Below, in pieces: positions 15,499 through 25,014 of a stretch of 64,000 nucleotides of DNA. A program made the translations under genes and the position numbers. The notes beneath the pieces are model-generated. The model saw only the letters and a program-made list of their open reading frames with translations. It was not told the DNA's origin and did not search any database. The stretch is from MED-G105 sp050331095. Its GTDB lineage: Bacteria; Pseudomonadota; Alphaproteobacteria; Caulobacterales; Parvularculaceae. Location of the stretch: positions 35,751 to 99,750 of the forward strand of contig JBHJHE010000001.1 of NCBI GenBank assembly GCA_050331095.1, read 5' to 3'. Position 1 is the first letter of the stretch; each line of letters begins with the position of its first letter.

Positions 15499-18400
15499 TT
15501 ACGAAAACCGGCGCGCCGCTTTTTGGAAAGCCTCGTCGATAAGGGCGTCAGGCAGCGCCATCAGCCGCGGCGCATAGGTCCAGACGAGCGCGGCGGCGAC
15601 CCGCCGACCGGGCCAAAGACGCGTCGCGAGCGCGCGATAAGCCCCCATCTGCGCGAGGTAGGCCGCCGGGGCGTCGTGCGGCTCAGCGGGCGGCGGGCGG
15701 TTCGTCTTGTAGTCGACGATGAGCGCGGCGCCGTCGGCGACGACCAGCCGGTCGATCCGGCCATGAACGCGCAACGTCCGCCCGTCGACCTCGACGTCGC
15801 CGGCGATCGCCGCCTCCGCCCGGCCGCCGGGCGCGAACGCGGCGGCGAAAGCCTCGTCGGCGAGAACGCGGAGCGCTTCTTCGCGCCACGCCGCGCGCGT
15901 CGCGTCGTCGGTCCCGGCCGCGCTCCGCGCCAGGAGCCGATCCGCCGCGCCGGCCCGGTCCGCTGGCGGAACGTCCGGCAGGATCTCCAAAAGCCGGTGG
16001 ATCGCCGCGCCGCGGGCGTAGGCGTCGACGCCGCCCGCGGGCGCAGGCGCATAGGCGCTGTCCGGCCTCGCATCTTCCGTATGCTCGACGAGATCGGCGA
16101 GCCGCGTCGGCGACAGACGCGCCGGCGGCGCCTCGGCGGGCGCCCGCTCGAATAGAAAGTTTGGGAGCGGAGGGGTTTTCGACGCGGCCGCAGGAGCCGG
16201 CGCAGCCTCCCGGGCTTCGGCGGCGGCGCCGAGGCGCAGCACGGGCCGCTCCCAGCGCTCGCCGACGGTGCGGACGTCGTCTGCGAGCCGCTCGAACGCC
16301 GCCTCCGCTAGGTCGCGCCAGGTCCAGTCGTCGACGGGCTTGCCTTTCGCCGGCTTCGACGTGCGCCTGTCTTCGACGCCGCATACGTACAGCCGGTCGC
16401 GGGCGCGCGTCGCCGCGACGTAGAAAAGCCGGCGGTGCTCCGCCGCCGCCCGCCGCGCCGCCGCGGCCTTTGCCTCGACGAGGGCGGCGGAAGGCGCCTT
16501 CGTCGCTAGAACCGGCGCGGCGTCCGGCGCGACGTCGTAGATCCGTTCGGTCGTCCGTTTGGCGCGGCGCGCGTCGAGAAGGAAGACGATGTCCGCTTCA
16601 AGGCCCTTCGCCTTGTGCGCCGTCATTACCCGGACGACGTCGCCCCCCTCCCCGGCGTCACGGCTGACGTCGCCGGCGTTCGCCGTCGCCCACGAGATAA
16701 AACTCCGTAGGCTGCGCGGCGCGCCGGCCTCAAAGTCGTGGGCGAGACGCAAGAGCTCCTCCACCGGCTCGCGCGCGGCCGGCCCCAACCGCGCGAAAAG
16801 GCGCCGCCAGCCGGCGGGTTCGCCCTCCTCAAGGACGCCGGCGAAGAATGCGACCGGGCCCGCCGCGGCGCGGGCGCGGGCCGCGTCGATGAAATCAGCC
16901 GCGGCGCGCCATTCAGCGCGTTCGTCGGCCCGCGCCGCGATCGCGTCGGCGAGCCGACCGCGGCGGCCGTGGGCGAGGTCGAAGAGCGCGTCCTCATCGA
17001 CGTCGCAAAACGGCCCGCGCAACGCCTCCGCATGGGACAGGCAATCGCCGGCGTAGAGCGCGGCGCGGGCGAGCGACATGAGGTCTTTGACGCCCTGGTC
17101 GTCGAGAAGCCGCAATTTGTCCGCCCCCGCAACGGGAACGCCCGCCCGGGAGAGCGCGGCGATCGCCTCGTGAAAGAGCGCGCTTCTGCTCTGCACGAGG
17201 AGCATGACGTCGCCGGGGGAGATGGGCCGGCCGCGGCTCGGGTTCGGCGCGCCCGTCTTGAGCCAATCGGCGATCTCCGCAGCGACGGCGACGGCGAGGC
17301 GGCGCGCCGGCGTTTCGCCCACGCGCGCGTCGAGCGGCGCGTCCCAGGGCGAAACCTCGACCTTTTCCGGCGCGGGCGCCAGCGGCCACAGCTCCACCGC
17401 GCCCGGCGCGTCGACGCGGTGGACGCCGGGGCGCAGGGGCCGCGCATCGTCGACGCCTTCGAGCGCCTCGGGGTCGGCGAACGCTTCGTCCACGAACCGC
17501 AACACCGGCGCCGTCGTCCGGAACGACAAAGCCATGGGCACGTTGGCGTAGGGCGCGACGGCGGCGATCCGCTTGCCGAGTTCCTGCTCCTTCTCGCCGA
17601 AGAGCGCCGCGTCCGCGCCCTGGAAGGAATAGATCGACTGCTTGCGGTCGCCGACGGCGAAAAACGTGCGCCCCGCAGCGGCTGCGCCGTCGCCGGCGAA
17701 AAACTCCCTTAACGGACCATCTAGCACGTCCCAGGCGTCTGGGCTCGTGTCCTGCGCTTCGTCGAGGAGAACGTGGTCGAGCCCGCGATCAAGCTTGTAC
17801 ATGACCCAGGCGGACGTTTCGGTCGCGAAGAGACGTCGCGCGCCGTCTATAAGGTCGTCGAAGTCGAGCGCCGCCCGAGCCGTTTTCGCGCGCGCATACT
17901 CTCCCGCCATTTCGTCCACGATCGCCGCGAGCGCGCGGGCGTCGACGAGCGTTTCGCCCGCGCGCCGCGCCTCCTCCCCCGCGACGACCGCCGCTTGCGC
18001 CTCGGCGGCGAGGTCCGCTGCGCCGGGGTCAAAGGCCTTGCCCGGCTTGTCGACAAGCTGCGACCGCGGCTCGCCTTCCTTCGTTAGGAAACAATCCGTA
18101 AGCGCCGCGAAACGCCCGTCGTCGCTCGCCGCGACGAGGGCCTTGCGCAACTCGTCGGCGCGTTCGCCAGCCTTTTTTCCGCCGGCCGCGAACGCCTCGG
18201 CGAGCCGCGTGAGCCTGTCGGGCGCCAAAGCCGGATCGGCGGTTGCGAAACGAATTGCGTCGCCCGGATCATGGTCCGGCGCCACGCCCAGCGCCGCGGC
18301 GAAGCGGACGCCCTCGACGTCCGCGCGAAGCCGGCGCAAGCGGCGCGCGTCGCCAAGCGCGGCGAGCGCCGTCTCTCGGATCGTTTCGGGCGATTTGACG

Positions 18401-18951
18401 GCGGACAATCGCGCGAAGGCGGCCGCGAGCGCCGGCATGCGCGCCGCGGCGTCGAACGCCTCGACCTTCAGCGCCGTCGCTGCGGCTTCTTCGAGTACGG
18501 AGAAACCGGGAGACGCGCGGGCCTCAAGCGGAAAGCGCTTCAGAACGCTATCGCAGAACGAGTGGATCGTCTGAATTTTGAGCCCGCCCGGCGTCTCGAG
18601 CGCCTGGGCGAACAGGCGCCGGGCGCGCGCCAACGCCGGCGCCCCTCGCTCGCCCCGCGCCGGCGGTCCCTCAAGGTCGTCTAGCGGGGCGGCGAGCGCT
18701 GCGTCGTCCGCGAACGCCCAACCGCCGAGTAGGTCGAACAAACGCTCGGCCATCTCCGCGGCCGCGGCTTTGGTGAACGTAACGCACAGGATCTTTTCAG
18801 GCGGCGAGCCCGCAAGGAGCAGGCGCGCGACGCGGTTCGTCAGAACACGGGTTTTTCCGGAGCCCGCGTTCGCCGACACGAAGGCCGACGTCGCAGGGTC
18901 GGCGGCGCGCCGCTGCCCGGCCGTCGCCTGCTCAAGCGCGTCCGTGGTCAT
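15499..18951 (-). CDS. addA: AddA: double-strand break repair helicase-nuclease subunit
   Basis: About 1150 residues, UvrD-like SF1A helicase fused to a RecB-type nuclease, the AddA subunit of the alphaproteobacterial AddAB recombinational-repair complex. Motif I is ANAGSGKTRVL; motif II VLLDEAQDTSPDAW; motif III GDRKQSIYSFQGAD; motif V MTAHKAKGLEADIVF; motif VI LFYVAATRARDRLYV. The C-terminal nuclease shows HRLLEILPD, then GRIDRLVVAD and VDYKT, the Asp/Lys core. The ATG at 18951 overlaps the addB stop (ATGA), so it is preferred over the in-frame ATG at 18975 inside addB. Confidence 0.96.
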   Translation of the reverse strand: MTTDALEQATAGQRRAADPATSAFVSANAGSGKTRVLTNRVARLLLAGSPPEKILCVTFTKAAAAEMAERLFDLLGGWAFADDAALAAPLDDLEGPPARGERGAPALARARRLFAQALETPGGLKIQTIHSFCDSVLKRFPLEARASPGFSVLEEAAATALKVEAFDAAARMPALAAAFARLSAVKSPETIRETALAALGDARRLRRLRADVEGVRFAAALGVAPDHDPGDAIRFATADPALAPDRLTRLAEAFAAGGKKAGERADELRKALVAASDDGRFAALTDCFLTKEGEPRSQLVDKPGKAFDPGAADLAAEAQAAVVAGEEARRAGETLVDARALAAIVDEMAGEYARAKTARAALDFDDLIDGARRLFATETSAWVMYKLDRGLDHVLLDEAQDTSPDAWDVLDGPLREFFAGDGAAAAGRTFFAVGDRKQSIYSFQGADAALFGEKEQELGKRIAAVAPYANVPMALSFRTTAPVLRFVDEAFADPEALEGVDDARPLRPGVHRVDAPGAVELWPLAPAPEKVEVSPWDAPLDARVGETPARRLAVAVAAEIADWLKTGAPNPSRGRPISPGDVMLLVQSRSALFHEAIAALSRAGVPVAGADKLRLLDDQGVKDLMSLARAALYAGDCLSHAEALRGPFCDVDEDALFDLAHGRRGRLADAIAARADERAEWRAAADFIDAARARAAAGPVAFFAGVLEEGEPAGWRRLFARLGPAAREPVEELLRLAHDFEAGAPRSLRSFISWATANAGDVSRDAGEGGDVVRVMTAHKAKGLEADIVFLLDARRAKRTTERIYDVAPDAAPVLATKAPSAALVEAKAAAARRAAAEHRRLFYVAATRARDRLYVCGVEDRRTSKPAKGKPVDDWTWRDLAEAAFERLADDVRTVGERWERPVLRLGAAAEAREAAPAPAAASKTPPLPNFLFERAPAEAPPARLSPTRLADLVEHTEDARPDSAYAPAPAGGVDAYARGAAIHRLLEILPDVPPADRAGAADRLLARSAAGTDDATRAAWREEALRVLADEAFAAAFAPGGRAEAAIAGDVEVDGRTLRVHGRIDRLVVADGAALIVDYKTNRPPPAEPHDAPAAYLAQMGAYRALATRLWPGRRVAAALVWTYAPRLMALPDALIDEAFQKAARRFS

Positions 18952-21900
18952 GCTTCGCCCCCATGGGCCGCCCACTCGCCCCGCCGCGCGAGCTGGTCGT
19001 AGTCGCCGTAATCGTCCGTGAACTCCGGGCGCGGCTGCGACAGATAGGGCGTCGCCGGATCGTCATAGGCCTCGACGAGCGCGACAAGACGCGCGCGCGC
19101 CTCGTCTATTTCACGACGCGCGTCGTCGCCCGCCGCGCCGCGCGACGTCTCGCCGTCGCGGGCGATCAGTCCGAGATAGGCGTATTCGCCGACCATCGCG
19201 ACGGGGACGGATTCGCCATTCCGCTCACGGAACCCGCCGCCCTCGGCGATAGCCGCGAGGAGCTGCAGTTGGGGATTGAACGCCTTCAATTGGTCTCTCG
19301 TCTGACGCAAGGTCGTTTTGTAGTCGTACAAGACGAGCGAGCCGTCCTTGCGCCGATCGATGCGGTCGGCGATCCCGGCGATCGTGAAGGGCGGCGAGAC
19401 GCCCGCCAGCTCGACGCCGCCCTTCGCCTCGAGCCCGACGACGACGTCGCCGGCGCTGCGTCGAGCGGCCTCCTCGAGCGCGAAACGCTCGAACGCAGCG
19501 GCGACGCTCGCGCCCCAAAGTCCGTCCTGCGATGGTCCGTATCCGAAATCGGAGGCGCGCGCGGCGAGTTCCGCGTCGAGCGTCGCGCGGATCTCGCTCG
19601 CAGACGGCGCCTTCGCGACGGTCGCTTCGAGAACGGCGTGCAACAATAGGCCGAGCTCCCGCTTCGAGAAGGCGGCCCCGGGATCGTCGAGCTCGCGCAA
19701 CGCGAGAACGGAGCGCGCGTAGACGGCGTACGGATCGCGGAGCCATTTCTCGATCCGCGTCGCAAACAGCTTGCGCGGCCGCGCGGCGACCGGCGGGCGC
19801 GGGCTCGGCGGCTTGGCGGGCCGCGCCGCGCCCGCGTCGTCGAGCGCCGCGACGATCGCCGCGACGCGCGCCGACCGATCGATAGGCGACGGCGCGTCGC
19901 CCTCATCGCCGCCGCGGAGCAAGTTCTTTAGGCGGACGAGCCAGCGCGACGGCTTCGCCGGCGCGCCGTCGGCCCGCCGCGCTCGCGTGAGGGTCACGTT
20001 GGGCTTGGCGGCGAGGTTGGCGAAATCGTGGGCCGCGAGGCCAAGCCGGCGCTCCGGCGACGGCAAGCCCACCGCGGCGCGCATGGGCCGGGAGAGGAAC
20101 GGGTCGCCGCCGGGCTCGCCCGGCCAAACGCCCTCGTTAAGCCCCCCGAGCACGATGTCGTCCGCATGCTGCAATCTCGCCTCAAGCGGACCGAGGATCG
20201 AAAGCCTCGGATGCGCAGCGACGTCACGAACGATGGCGCCGTCGACGAGGGCGTAAAAAAGCGCGGGGTACTGCGCGATGGGCGCGACGCCGAAGGCGGG
20301 CGCCACGTCGCGCGCTTCGGCGAGCGCGACGGCCCCCGCCTCGCCGTCGCGACCCGACCATAGCCGCGACGCGCCGCGCGCGCGCAACGCCTCTTCGTCA
20401 GCGTGACAAGCATCGCCGTCTGCGGCGAGGATTTCGGCGGCGGCGAGATGGGCGTCGAGCATCGCCGCAACGTCGCCCCGGAGCCCCTCGCCGACGACGC
20501 GGGCCACCGCCTGGAGGACCGGCCGGGCGGCGTCGAGCAACCTTTCGTCGCGCGCGAGCCGTCGTTCGACGGCCGCGACGCCCTCGCCCGCGGTCGGCGA
20601 CAGGCCGCGCAGGCCTTCGTCGAGCGCGTCGACGCTCCGTTGGCGGACGGTGGGGGACAGGCCGAAGCCCGCGAGCGGATGACGCGCGAGCGCAAGGAGC
20701 GCAACGGCGTCCGCTGGCGCGGCGAGCCACTGCGCGACGAGCCGCAGGAAGACGCCGCAACGCGTGTCGGCGAAGGGCGCGCCGGCGCTGTCGTCGACCG
20801 TCACGCCCCAACGGCGCATTTTCAAGGCGACCCGGCGCGCGAGCTTTCGGTCCGGCGTCACCAGCATCGCCGTGCGCCCCGGCGTCGCCAGCGTCTCGCG
20901 CAACCTGATGGCGATCGCGGCGGCCTCCGCGTCTTCGTTCGCCATTTCAAGGAGCGTGAAGTCGGCGCAGGCGTCTTGAAAGTCCGGGTCCGTCTCTTTG
21001 GCGCGGGCGGCTTCGGCGCGCCAGTCGTCCGTCGCCGCCGCGGGCCGCAGCGCGAGCGACAACAGTCGTCGCCGGGCGCGCATCGGCCTCTCCTCGCCGC
21101 CGGCGGGCCATGACGAAACGTCCGTGTGCGCGACGCCGAACTCGCTGAGCAGGAGCTTCAGGCCGGCCTGCGGGTGCGGATCGTCGACGCCGCGCCAGGC
21201 TTTTTCGTCGGCCTCGCGGTCGAGCCCCGGCAGCACGACGAGCCCGCGCGGCAGGCCGGCGACCGTTCGCAGCAAGCGTCGCACGGCTGGAGCGCTCCCC
21301 GTCGAGCCCGCGACGATGACCGGCGCCTCGGGAGGCGCGGCCTCGAACCGCCGGCGGAGCGCCTCGATCGCGCGGGCGCGCCGCCGCGTCGGGTCGTCGC
21401 GGCCGATTTCGGCGAGGTGCGCCGGCCAGCTCGCCGTGGCGATCTTCAGAAACGCCAGCGAGCGGCCCCAGTGGTCCGCGAAGGCGTCCGGCGCCAGCGC
21501 CGCCAGGCCGCCGAACGGAACTTCCTCCGTATAGAATGAATCGAGCAGCGCCGCGAGCTCGCGCGCCGCAGCGAGCGCCGCCGGCCAGTGGGCCGTCGCG
21601 CCCGTCGCCCCTTCGGCGGCCGCCTTCGCCGCAACGAGCCCCGCGCGCGTCGCGACCCGCGTCATGTTGTTGACGGGCGGCGGGGCCTCGAGCGCGTCGT
21701 CGAGCGCCGCCGCGCCCCCCGCTACGGCGACAAGATCGCTGCCGGCGTCCTCATCGAGATCGCCGAGCGTGCGCACGCGGGGCAGAAGCGCGACGCCGGC
21801 GGGCGCGGCGTCGACGAACGCGTCGTCGAGCGCGCGCGCGGCCCGGCGCGTCGGAACCAGCACAAGGGCGTCGGCCATCGCGAACGGGTCGCCCCCGAGC

Positions 21901-22022
21901 GCGCCAACGAGGCCGGCCGCGAGATCGTCGAGGAACGGACGGCCGGCGTCGATCGAGAAAAGGCGCGGCGGCGATGTCGCGAAGGGATCGAAAGCGGGCG
22001 TTGGCGGTGCGTCGGAGCTCAT
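18948..22022 (-). CDS. addB: AddB: double-strand break repair nuclease subunit
   Basis: 1024-residue alphaproteobacterial AddB, partner of AddA in processing double-strand breaks to load RecA. The N-terminal part is a degenerate helicase-like region (LVLVPTRRAARALDDAF), without a canonical Walker A motif; the C-terminal RecB-like nuclease is marked by IAGIADRIDRRKDGSLVLYD followed at once by YKT, with catalytic Asp and Lys. It is 4 bases overlapped with addA downstream and separated by 85 bases from murU upstream, consistent with one long minus-strand transcription unit from tsaE to addA. Confidence 0.95.
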   Translation of the reverse strand: MSSDAPPTPAFDPFATSPPRLFSIDAGRPFLDDLAAGLVGALGGDPFAMADALVLVPTRRAARALDDAFVDAAPAGVALLPRVRTLGDLDEDAGSDLVAVAGGAAALDDALEAPPPVNNMTRVATRAGLVAAKAAAEGATGATAHWPAALAAARELAALLDSFYTEEVPFGGLAALAPDAFADHWGRSLAFLKIATASWPAHLAEIGRDDPTRRRARAIEALRRRFEAAPPEAPVIVAGSTGSAPAVRRLLRTVAGLPRGLVVLPGLDREADEKAWRGVDDPHPQAGLKLLLSEFGVAHTDVSSWPAGGEERPMRARRRLLSLALRPAAATDDWRAEAARAKETDPDFQDACADFTLLEMANEDAEAAAIAIRLRETLATPGRTAMLVTPDRKLARRVALKMRRWGVTVDDSAGAPFADTRCGVFLRLVAQWLAAPADAVALLALARHPLAGFGLSPTVRQRSVDALDEGLRGLSPTAGEGVAAVERRLARDERLLDAARPVLQAVARVVGEGLRGDVAAMLDAHLAAAEILAADGDACHADEEALRARGASRLWSGRDGEAGAVALAEARDVAPAFGVAPIAQYPALFYALVDGAIVRDVAAHPRLSILGPLEARLQHADDIVLGGLNEGVWPGEPGGDPFLSRPMRAAVGLPSPERRLGLAAHDFANLAAKPNVTLTRARRADGAPAKPSRWLVRLKNLLRGGDEGDAPSPIDRSARVAAIVAALDDAGAARPAKPPSPRPPVAARPRKLFATRIEKWLRDPYAVYARSVLALRELDDPGAAFSKRELGLLLHAVLEATVAKAPSASEIRATLDAELAARASDFGYGPSQDGLWGASVAAAFERFALEEAARRSAGDVVVGLEAKGGVELAGVSPPFTIAGIADRIDRRKDGSLVLYDYKTTLRQTRDQLKAFNPQLQLLAAIAEGGGFRERNGESVPVAMVGEYAYLGLIARDGETSRGAAGDDARREIDEARARLVALVEAYDDPATPYLSQPRPEFTDDYGDYDQLARRGEWAAHGGEA

Positions 22023-22107
22023 CCGCCGAGGCTACGGCGCCGGTCCGCAAGCGAGAACGGCGACAAGGTCGATTGGGGAAAACGCGAAGGAGGAGCGAGA
22101 ACGCGGT

Positions 22108-22872
22108 CTAACAGACGGCGGCGATCGGCCTCGTACGGAAGAACGCCTCCGCCTCGGCGAGGCCGTCGGGGTCGCCCACATGCATCCACGCGCCGTCGTG
22201 CACGACGGCGCGGAAACGGCCCGCCGCGTGCGCCTTGTCCCAGAGAAGCTTCGTCGAAAACGGCTCGCCGACGGGCATGCCGTCAAGCAGTGACGGGCGG
22301 ATGATCTGGAGCCCGGTGAAAACGTAGGGCGCCGTATCGCCGTCGCGCCAGGCGAGCTCGCCAGCGGCGCTCAAACGGAAATCGCCGCGGCCGTCGAAAC
22401 CGGACGCGCGTTCGCGCGGCACGAGCAGCAGGAGCGCGTCCATCTCGGCGTCGTCCCAGGCGGCGGCGAGGCGCGCGCAAGGTTCGTGCGCCGGGTCGGC
22501 GCTCGGGCCGTCGACGAGAATGGCGTCGGTGTTGACGCTATAGACCGGCGCTTCGCCGAGCAGCGCGCGGGCTTTGGCGAGCCCGCCGCCGGTCTCCATC
22601 AGAAGGTCGCGCTCATCGGAAACCCGGATTTCGGGCCCCGCCCCGCCGGCGACGCGCGCCTTGAGATGCGCCTCCATCATGTCGGCGCGGTAGTGGACGT
22701 TGACGACGGCGCGGGCGACGCCCGCCCGCGCGAACCGGTCAAGCGCGTAGTCGATCAGGGGCTTGCCCGCGACCTCGATCAGGGGTTTCGGGCGGTCGTT
22801 CGTCAGCGGGCGCATGCGCGTGCCGAGGCCGGCGGCGAGCACCATCGCCGCATGCGGTCGTTCAACGCTCAC
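22108..22872 (-). CDS. murU: MurU-like N-acetylmuramate-1-phosphate uridylyltransferase
   Basis: 254-residue nucleotidyltransferase of the NTP_transferase family. The N-terminal signature MVLAAGLGTRMRPLTNDRPK is followed by PLIEVAGKPLIDY, and metal-binding Asp is in YSVNTDAI. It starts at GTG 22872, overlapping the stop of the kinase gene (GTGA). Next to an AmgK-type kinase this is the MurU step of the anhydro-MurNAc recycling route known from Pseudomonas: MurNAc-alpha-1-P plus UTP gives UDP-MurNAc, bypassing MurA (and fosfomycin). Without the AmgK context it could be read as a mannose-1-phosphate guanylyltransferase, the usual generic annotation. Confidence 0.85.
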   Translation of the reverse strand: MSVERPHAAMVLAAGLGTRMRPLTNDRPKPLIEVAGKPLIDYALDRFARAGVARAVVNVHYRADMMEAHLKARVAGGAGPEIRVSDERDLLMETGGGLAKARALLGEAPVYSVNTDAILVDGPSADPAHEPCARLAAAWDDAEMDALLLLVPRERASGFDGRGDFRLSAAGELAWRDGDTAPYVFTGLQIIRPSLLDGMPVGEPFSTKLLWDKAHAAGRFRAVVHDGAWMHVGDPDGLAEAEAFFRTRPIAAVC

Positions 22873-23996
22873 CGGGTCAACTCCGGCAGCGCGCCGGCGA
22901 GCGCCGCGCGCACCCGGGCGAGAGCCGGATGGCGCATGTTGCGCCGGAAGTTGGCTTCGACGCGCGGGAGAAAATCCGCATAGCGAGGTTTGCCGTCGCG
23001 GACGATGAGGCGCGCGAAGACGCCGAGGATCTTGGCGTTGCGCTGCGCGCCGAGCAGGGCGTAGGCGGCGCGGAACCCGTCCTCGTCGAACGCGCCGGCT
23101 TCGCCCGCCCCGTCGACGTAGCGCTTCAGCATCGCTTCGGCGAGTTCGGGCGCGACGTCGCGGCGCGCGTCTTCGAGGAGCGAGACCGGGTCGTAGGCGC
23201 GGTCGCCGACGAGCCCGTCCTGGAAATCGATGACGCCGACCCGCTTCGCGCCAACCCGGTCCGGCAGCCAGATCAGATTCTCCGCATGGAAATCGCGCAG
23301 GACGAGCGTGCGCGGCGGCGCCAAGGCGGCGAGCGCCTCGGCCCACGCCGCCGAGACGTCGTTCGCGAACGCGGGGTCGAGCGCCCGGCCCGTCTTGAAC
23401 GGCGCGTACCATTCCTGAAGAAGCGCGGCTTCGGCCTGAAGCGCCACGTCGTCGTAGTCGAGCGTTGAGTAGGCGGCGCGCGCCGGCGGCGCGGGCGACG
23501 CGTCAGCGAGGGCGAGGAGCGCGTCGATCGCCACCTCGTAAAGCGTCCGCTCGTCGGCGCCGGCGGGGATCGCCCGCGCGTAGAGATCGTCGCCAAGGTC
23601 TTCGATGAGCGCGAAGCCATTGTCGGCGTCGTGAGCGTAGACCTCCGGCGCGGAGAGCCCAGCGCTGCGGAGCGTCGCGGCGAGGTCGACGAAGGCGTTG
23701 AGATTGGGCCCGGCGAGGCGCGCAAGCGCGTTGTAGCCGAGCGCCGCGCGGGTCGCTGGATCTGCGTCGGCGGGGCACGAGGCGCCTTCGGCCGCCGGCG
23801 GCGCGTCCATCAACAAGGCGCGTTCGCCGCCGAGGCGCGTCAGGCGGTCGTAGGCGCGCGTCGAGGCGTCGCCGGCGAGCGGCAGGGCCGCCGCGTCGCC
23901 CCAGCCGGCGCCGGCCAGGAAGGCGGCGCGCGCGCGCCGGCGGTCGTCGGGGGGCGGGGCGGTCTTGCGGGCGGTCGCTACGGTCATGGGCCTCAT
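22869..23996 (-). CDS. amgK: AmgK-like N-acetylmuramate/N-acetylglucosamine anomeric kinase
   Basis: 375-residue aminoglycoside-phosphotransferase-fold kinase. The N-terminal LPLAGDASTRAYDRL is the family hallmark (GDAS.R.Y), LRDFHAENLIW is the catalytic loop, and VIDFQDGLVGDRAYDPVSLL holds the metal-binding Asp and the AmgK-specific YD..SLL. Role by family: phosphorylates C1 of MurNAc released by peptidoglycan turnover, feeding MurU, whose start overlaps its stop. ATG at 23996 directly follows the tsaE stop (TAAATG); an alternative ATG at 23987 cannot be excluded. Confidence 0.85.
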   Translation of the reverse strand: MRPMTVATARKTAPPPDDRRRARAAFLAGAGWGDAAALPLAGDASTRAYDRLTRLGGERALLMDAPPAAEGASCPADADPATRAALGYNALARLAGPNLNAFVDLAATLRSAGLSAPEVYAHDADNGFALIEDLGDDLYARAIPAGADERTLYEVAIDALLALADASPAPPARAAYSTLDYDDVALQAEAALLQEWYAPFKTGRALDPAFANDVSAAWAEALAALAPPRTLVLRDFHAENLIWLPDRVGAKRVGVIDFQDGLVGDRAYDPVSLLEDARRDVAPELAEAMLKRYVDGAGEAGAFDEDGFRAAYALLGAQRNAKILGVFARLIVRDGKPRYADFLPRVEANFRRNMRHPALARVRAALAGALPELTR

Positions 23997-24530
23997 TTAT
24001 GAAGCGGCGTTAATTGCGGCGCAGTTAAGACCTGCAAGACGCGGGCCCCATTCATCGGAAGCGCGCATCACGACGCGCCGCCGTTCGGCCGCCAGCTTGT
24101 CGAGCCCCGCGTCAGACGCCGCGTTAGGCCCGTCGACGGGGTCGAGGCGCACGATGAGCGTTCGGGACGGCAATAATGGGGCGATGCGCTCGGCCCATTC
24201 AATGATCGAGACGCCCCCGTCGAGGGCGATTTCAAGGCCGGCCTCCCAGACGTCCGCCGGTTCGGCGAGGCGATAGACGTCGAAATGCCAGAGGTCGAAG
24301 TCAGGCGTCGGGTAGCTCGCGGCGATCGCGAAGGTGGGGCTCGGCGCCGCCGCGACGCCGGCCGCCGCGGCGATCACCGCGCGCGCCAGCGTGGTTTTGC
24401 CGGCGCCGAGGGGCCCAGACAGCGCGATCACGTCGCCGGGCCGCAACCGCGCGGCGAGCGCCCCGCCGAGCCGGTCGACGCCGGCGATGCTTAAAGCCTC
24501 GAAGGCGAGGTCGCTTGTCGTCTCGATCAT
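23997..24530 (-). CDS. tsaE: TsaE: tRNA t6A37 modification ATPase
   Basis: 177-residue P-loop ATPase that partners TsaB/TsaD in making N6-threonylcarbamoyladenosine at position 37 of ANN-decoding tRNAs. Walker A is LSGPLGAGKTTLARAV; the family blocks DLWHFDVYRLAEPADVWEAG and VSIIEWAERI are present. The ATG at 24530 is chosen because GGGAG precedes it by about 6 bases; a GTG two codons upstream is in frame. tsaE heads the tsaE-amgK-murU-addB-addA series, an order conserved in Caulobacter relatives. Confidence 0.95.
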   Translation of the reverse strand: MIETTSDLAFEALSIAGVDRLGGALAARLRPGDVIALSGPLGAGKTTLARAVIAAAAGVAAAPSPTFAIAASYPTPDFDLWHFDVYRLAEPADVWEAGLEIALDGGVSIIEWAERIAPLLPSRTLIVRLDPVDGPNAASDAGLDKLAAERRRVVMRASDEWGPRLAGLNCAAINAAS

Positions 24531-24657
24531 CCGCACTCCCGCTCCCCCGCCTTCGCGCGCCGCCGGTTCCGCGCGACGCGCCGCCGCTTGATCCGCGCGG
24601 CGACGACACTACACCTCGCGACTTAAAACCGGATCAAGGGAAGCGAAGGCGAAGGAC

Positions 24658-24978
24658 ATGCCGAAAATCACGTATATCGAGCACAACGGGACTGAGCACG
24701 CGGTCGACGCCGCCGCCGGCGCTTCGGTGATGGAGGCCGCGGTGAAGAACATGGTGCCGGGGATCGACGCCGACTGCGGCGGCGCCTGCGCCTGCGCCAC
24801 CTGCCACGTCTACGTCGACCCGGCCTGGCTCGATAAGGTCGGCAAGCGCGAGGCGATGGAGGAATCGATGCTCGACTTCGCCAACGAGCCGAAAGAGAAC
24901 TCCCGCCTCTCCTGCCAGATCACGGTGTCCGACAAGATCGACGGCCTTGTGGTGCGCCTGCCCGAGTTCCAGGGCTGA
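24658..24978 (+). CDS. 2Fe-2S ferredoxin, adrenodoxin/ISC type
   Basis: 106-residue vertebrate-type [2Fe-2S] ferredoxin. Cluster ligands are the Cys residues in DCGGACACATCHVY (C-x5-C-x2-C) plus the Cys of RLSCQITV. Acidic helix and the C-terminal LPEFQG are as in ISC-linked ferredoxins that donate electrons to iron-sulfur assembly or P450-type enzymes. The start ATG has an AAGG shortly upstream. Divergent from tsaE (127-base spacer) and followed by mmcB after 36 bases on the same strand. Confidence 0.94.
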   Translation: MPKITYIEHNGTEHAVDAAAGASVMEAAVKNMVPGIDADCGGACACATCHVYVDPAWLDKVGKREAMEESMLDFANEPKENSRLSCQITVSDKIDGLVVRLPEFQG

Positions 24979-25014
24979 CGCGCCGCCTCCACGGACGGCG
25001 AACAAGGCGCGGGG

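Noticed and set aside
22108..22872. Mannose-1-phosphate guanylyltransferase
   Set aside because: Fold is the same, but overlap with an AmgK-type kinase makes the MurU role more likely.
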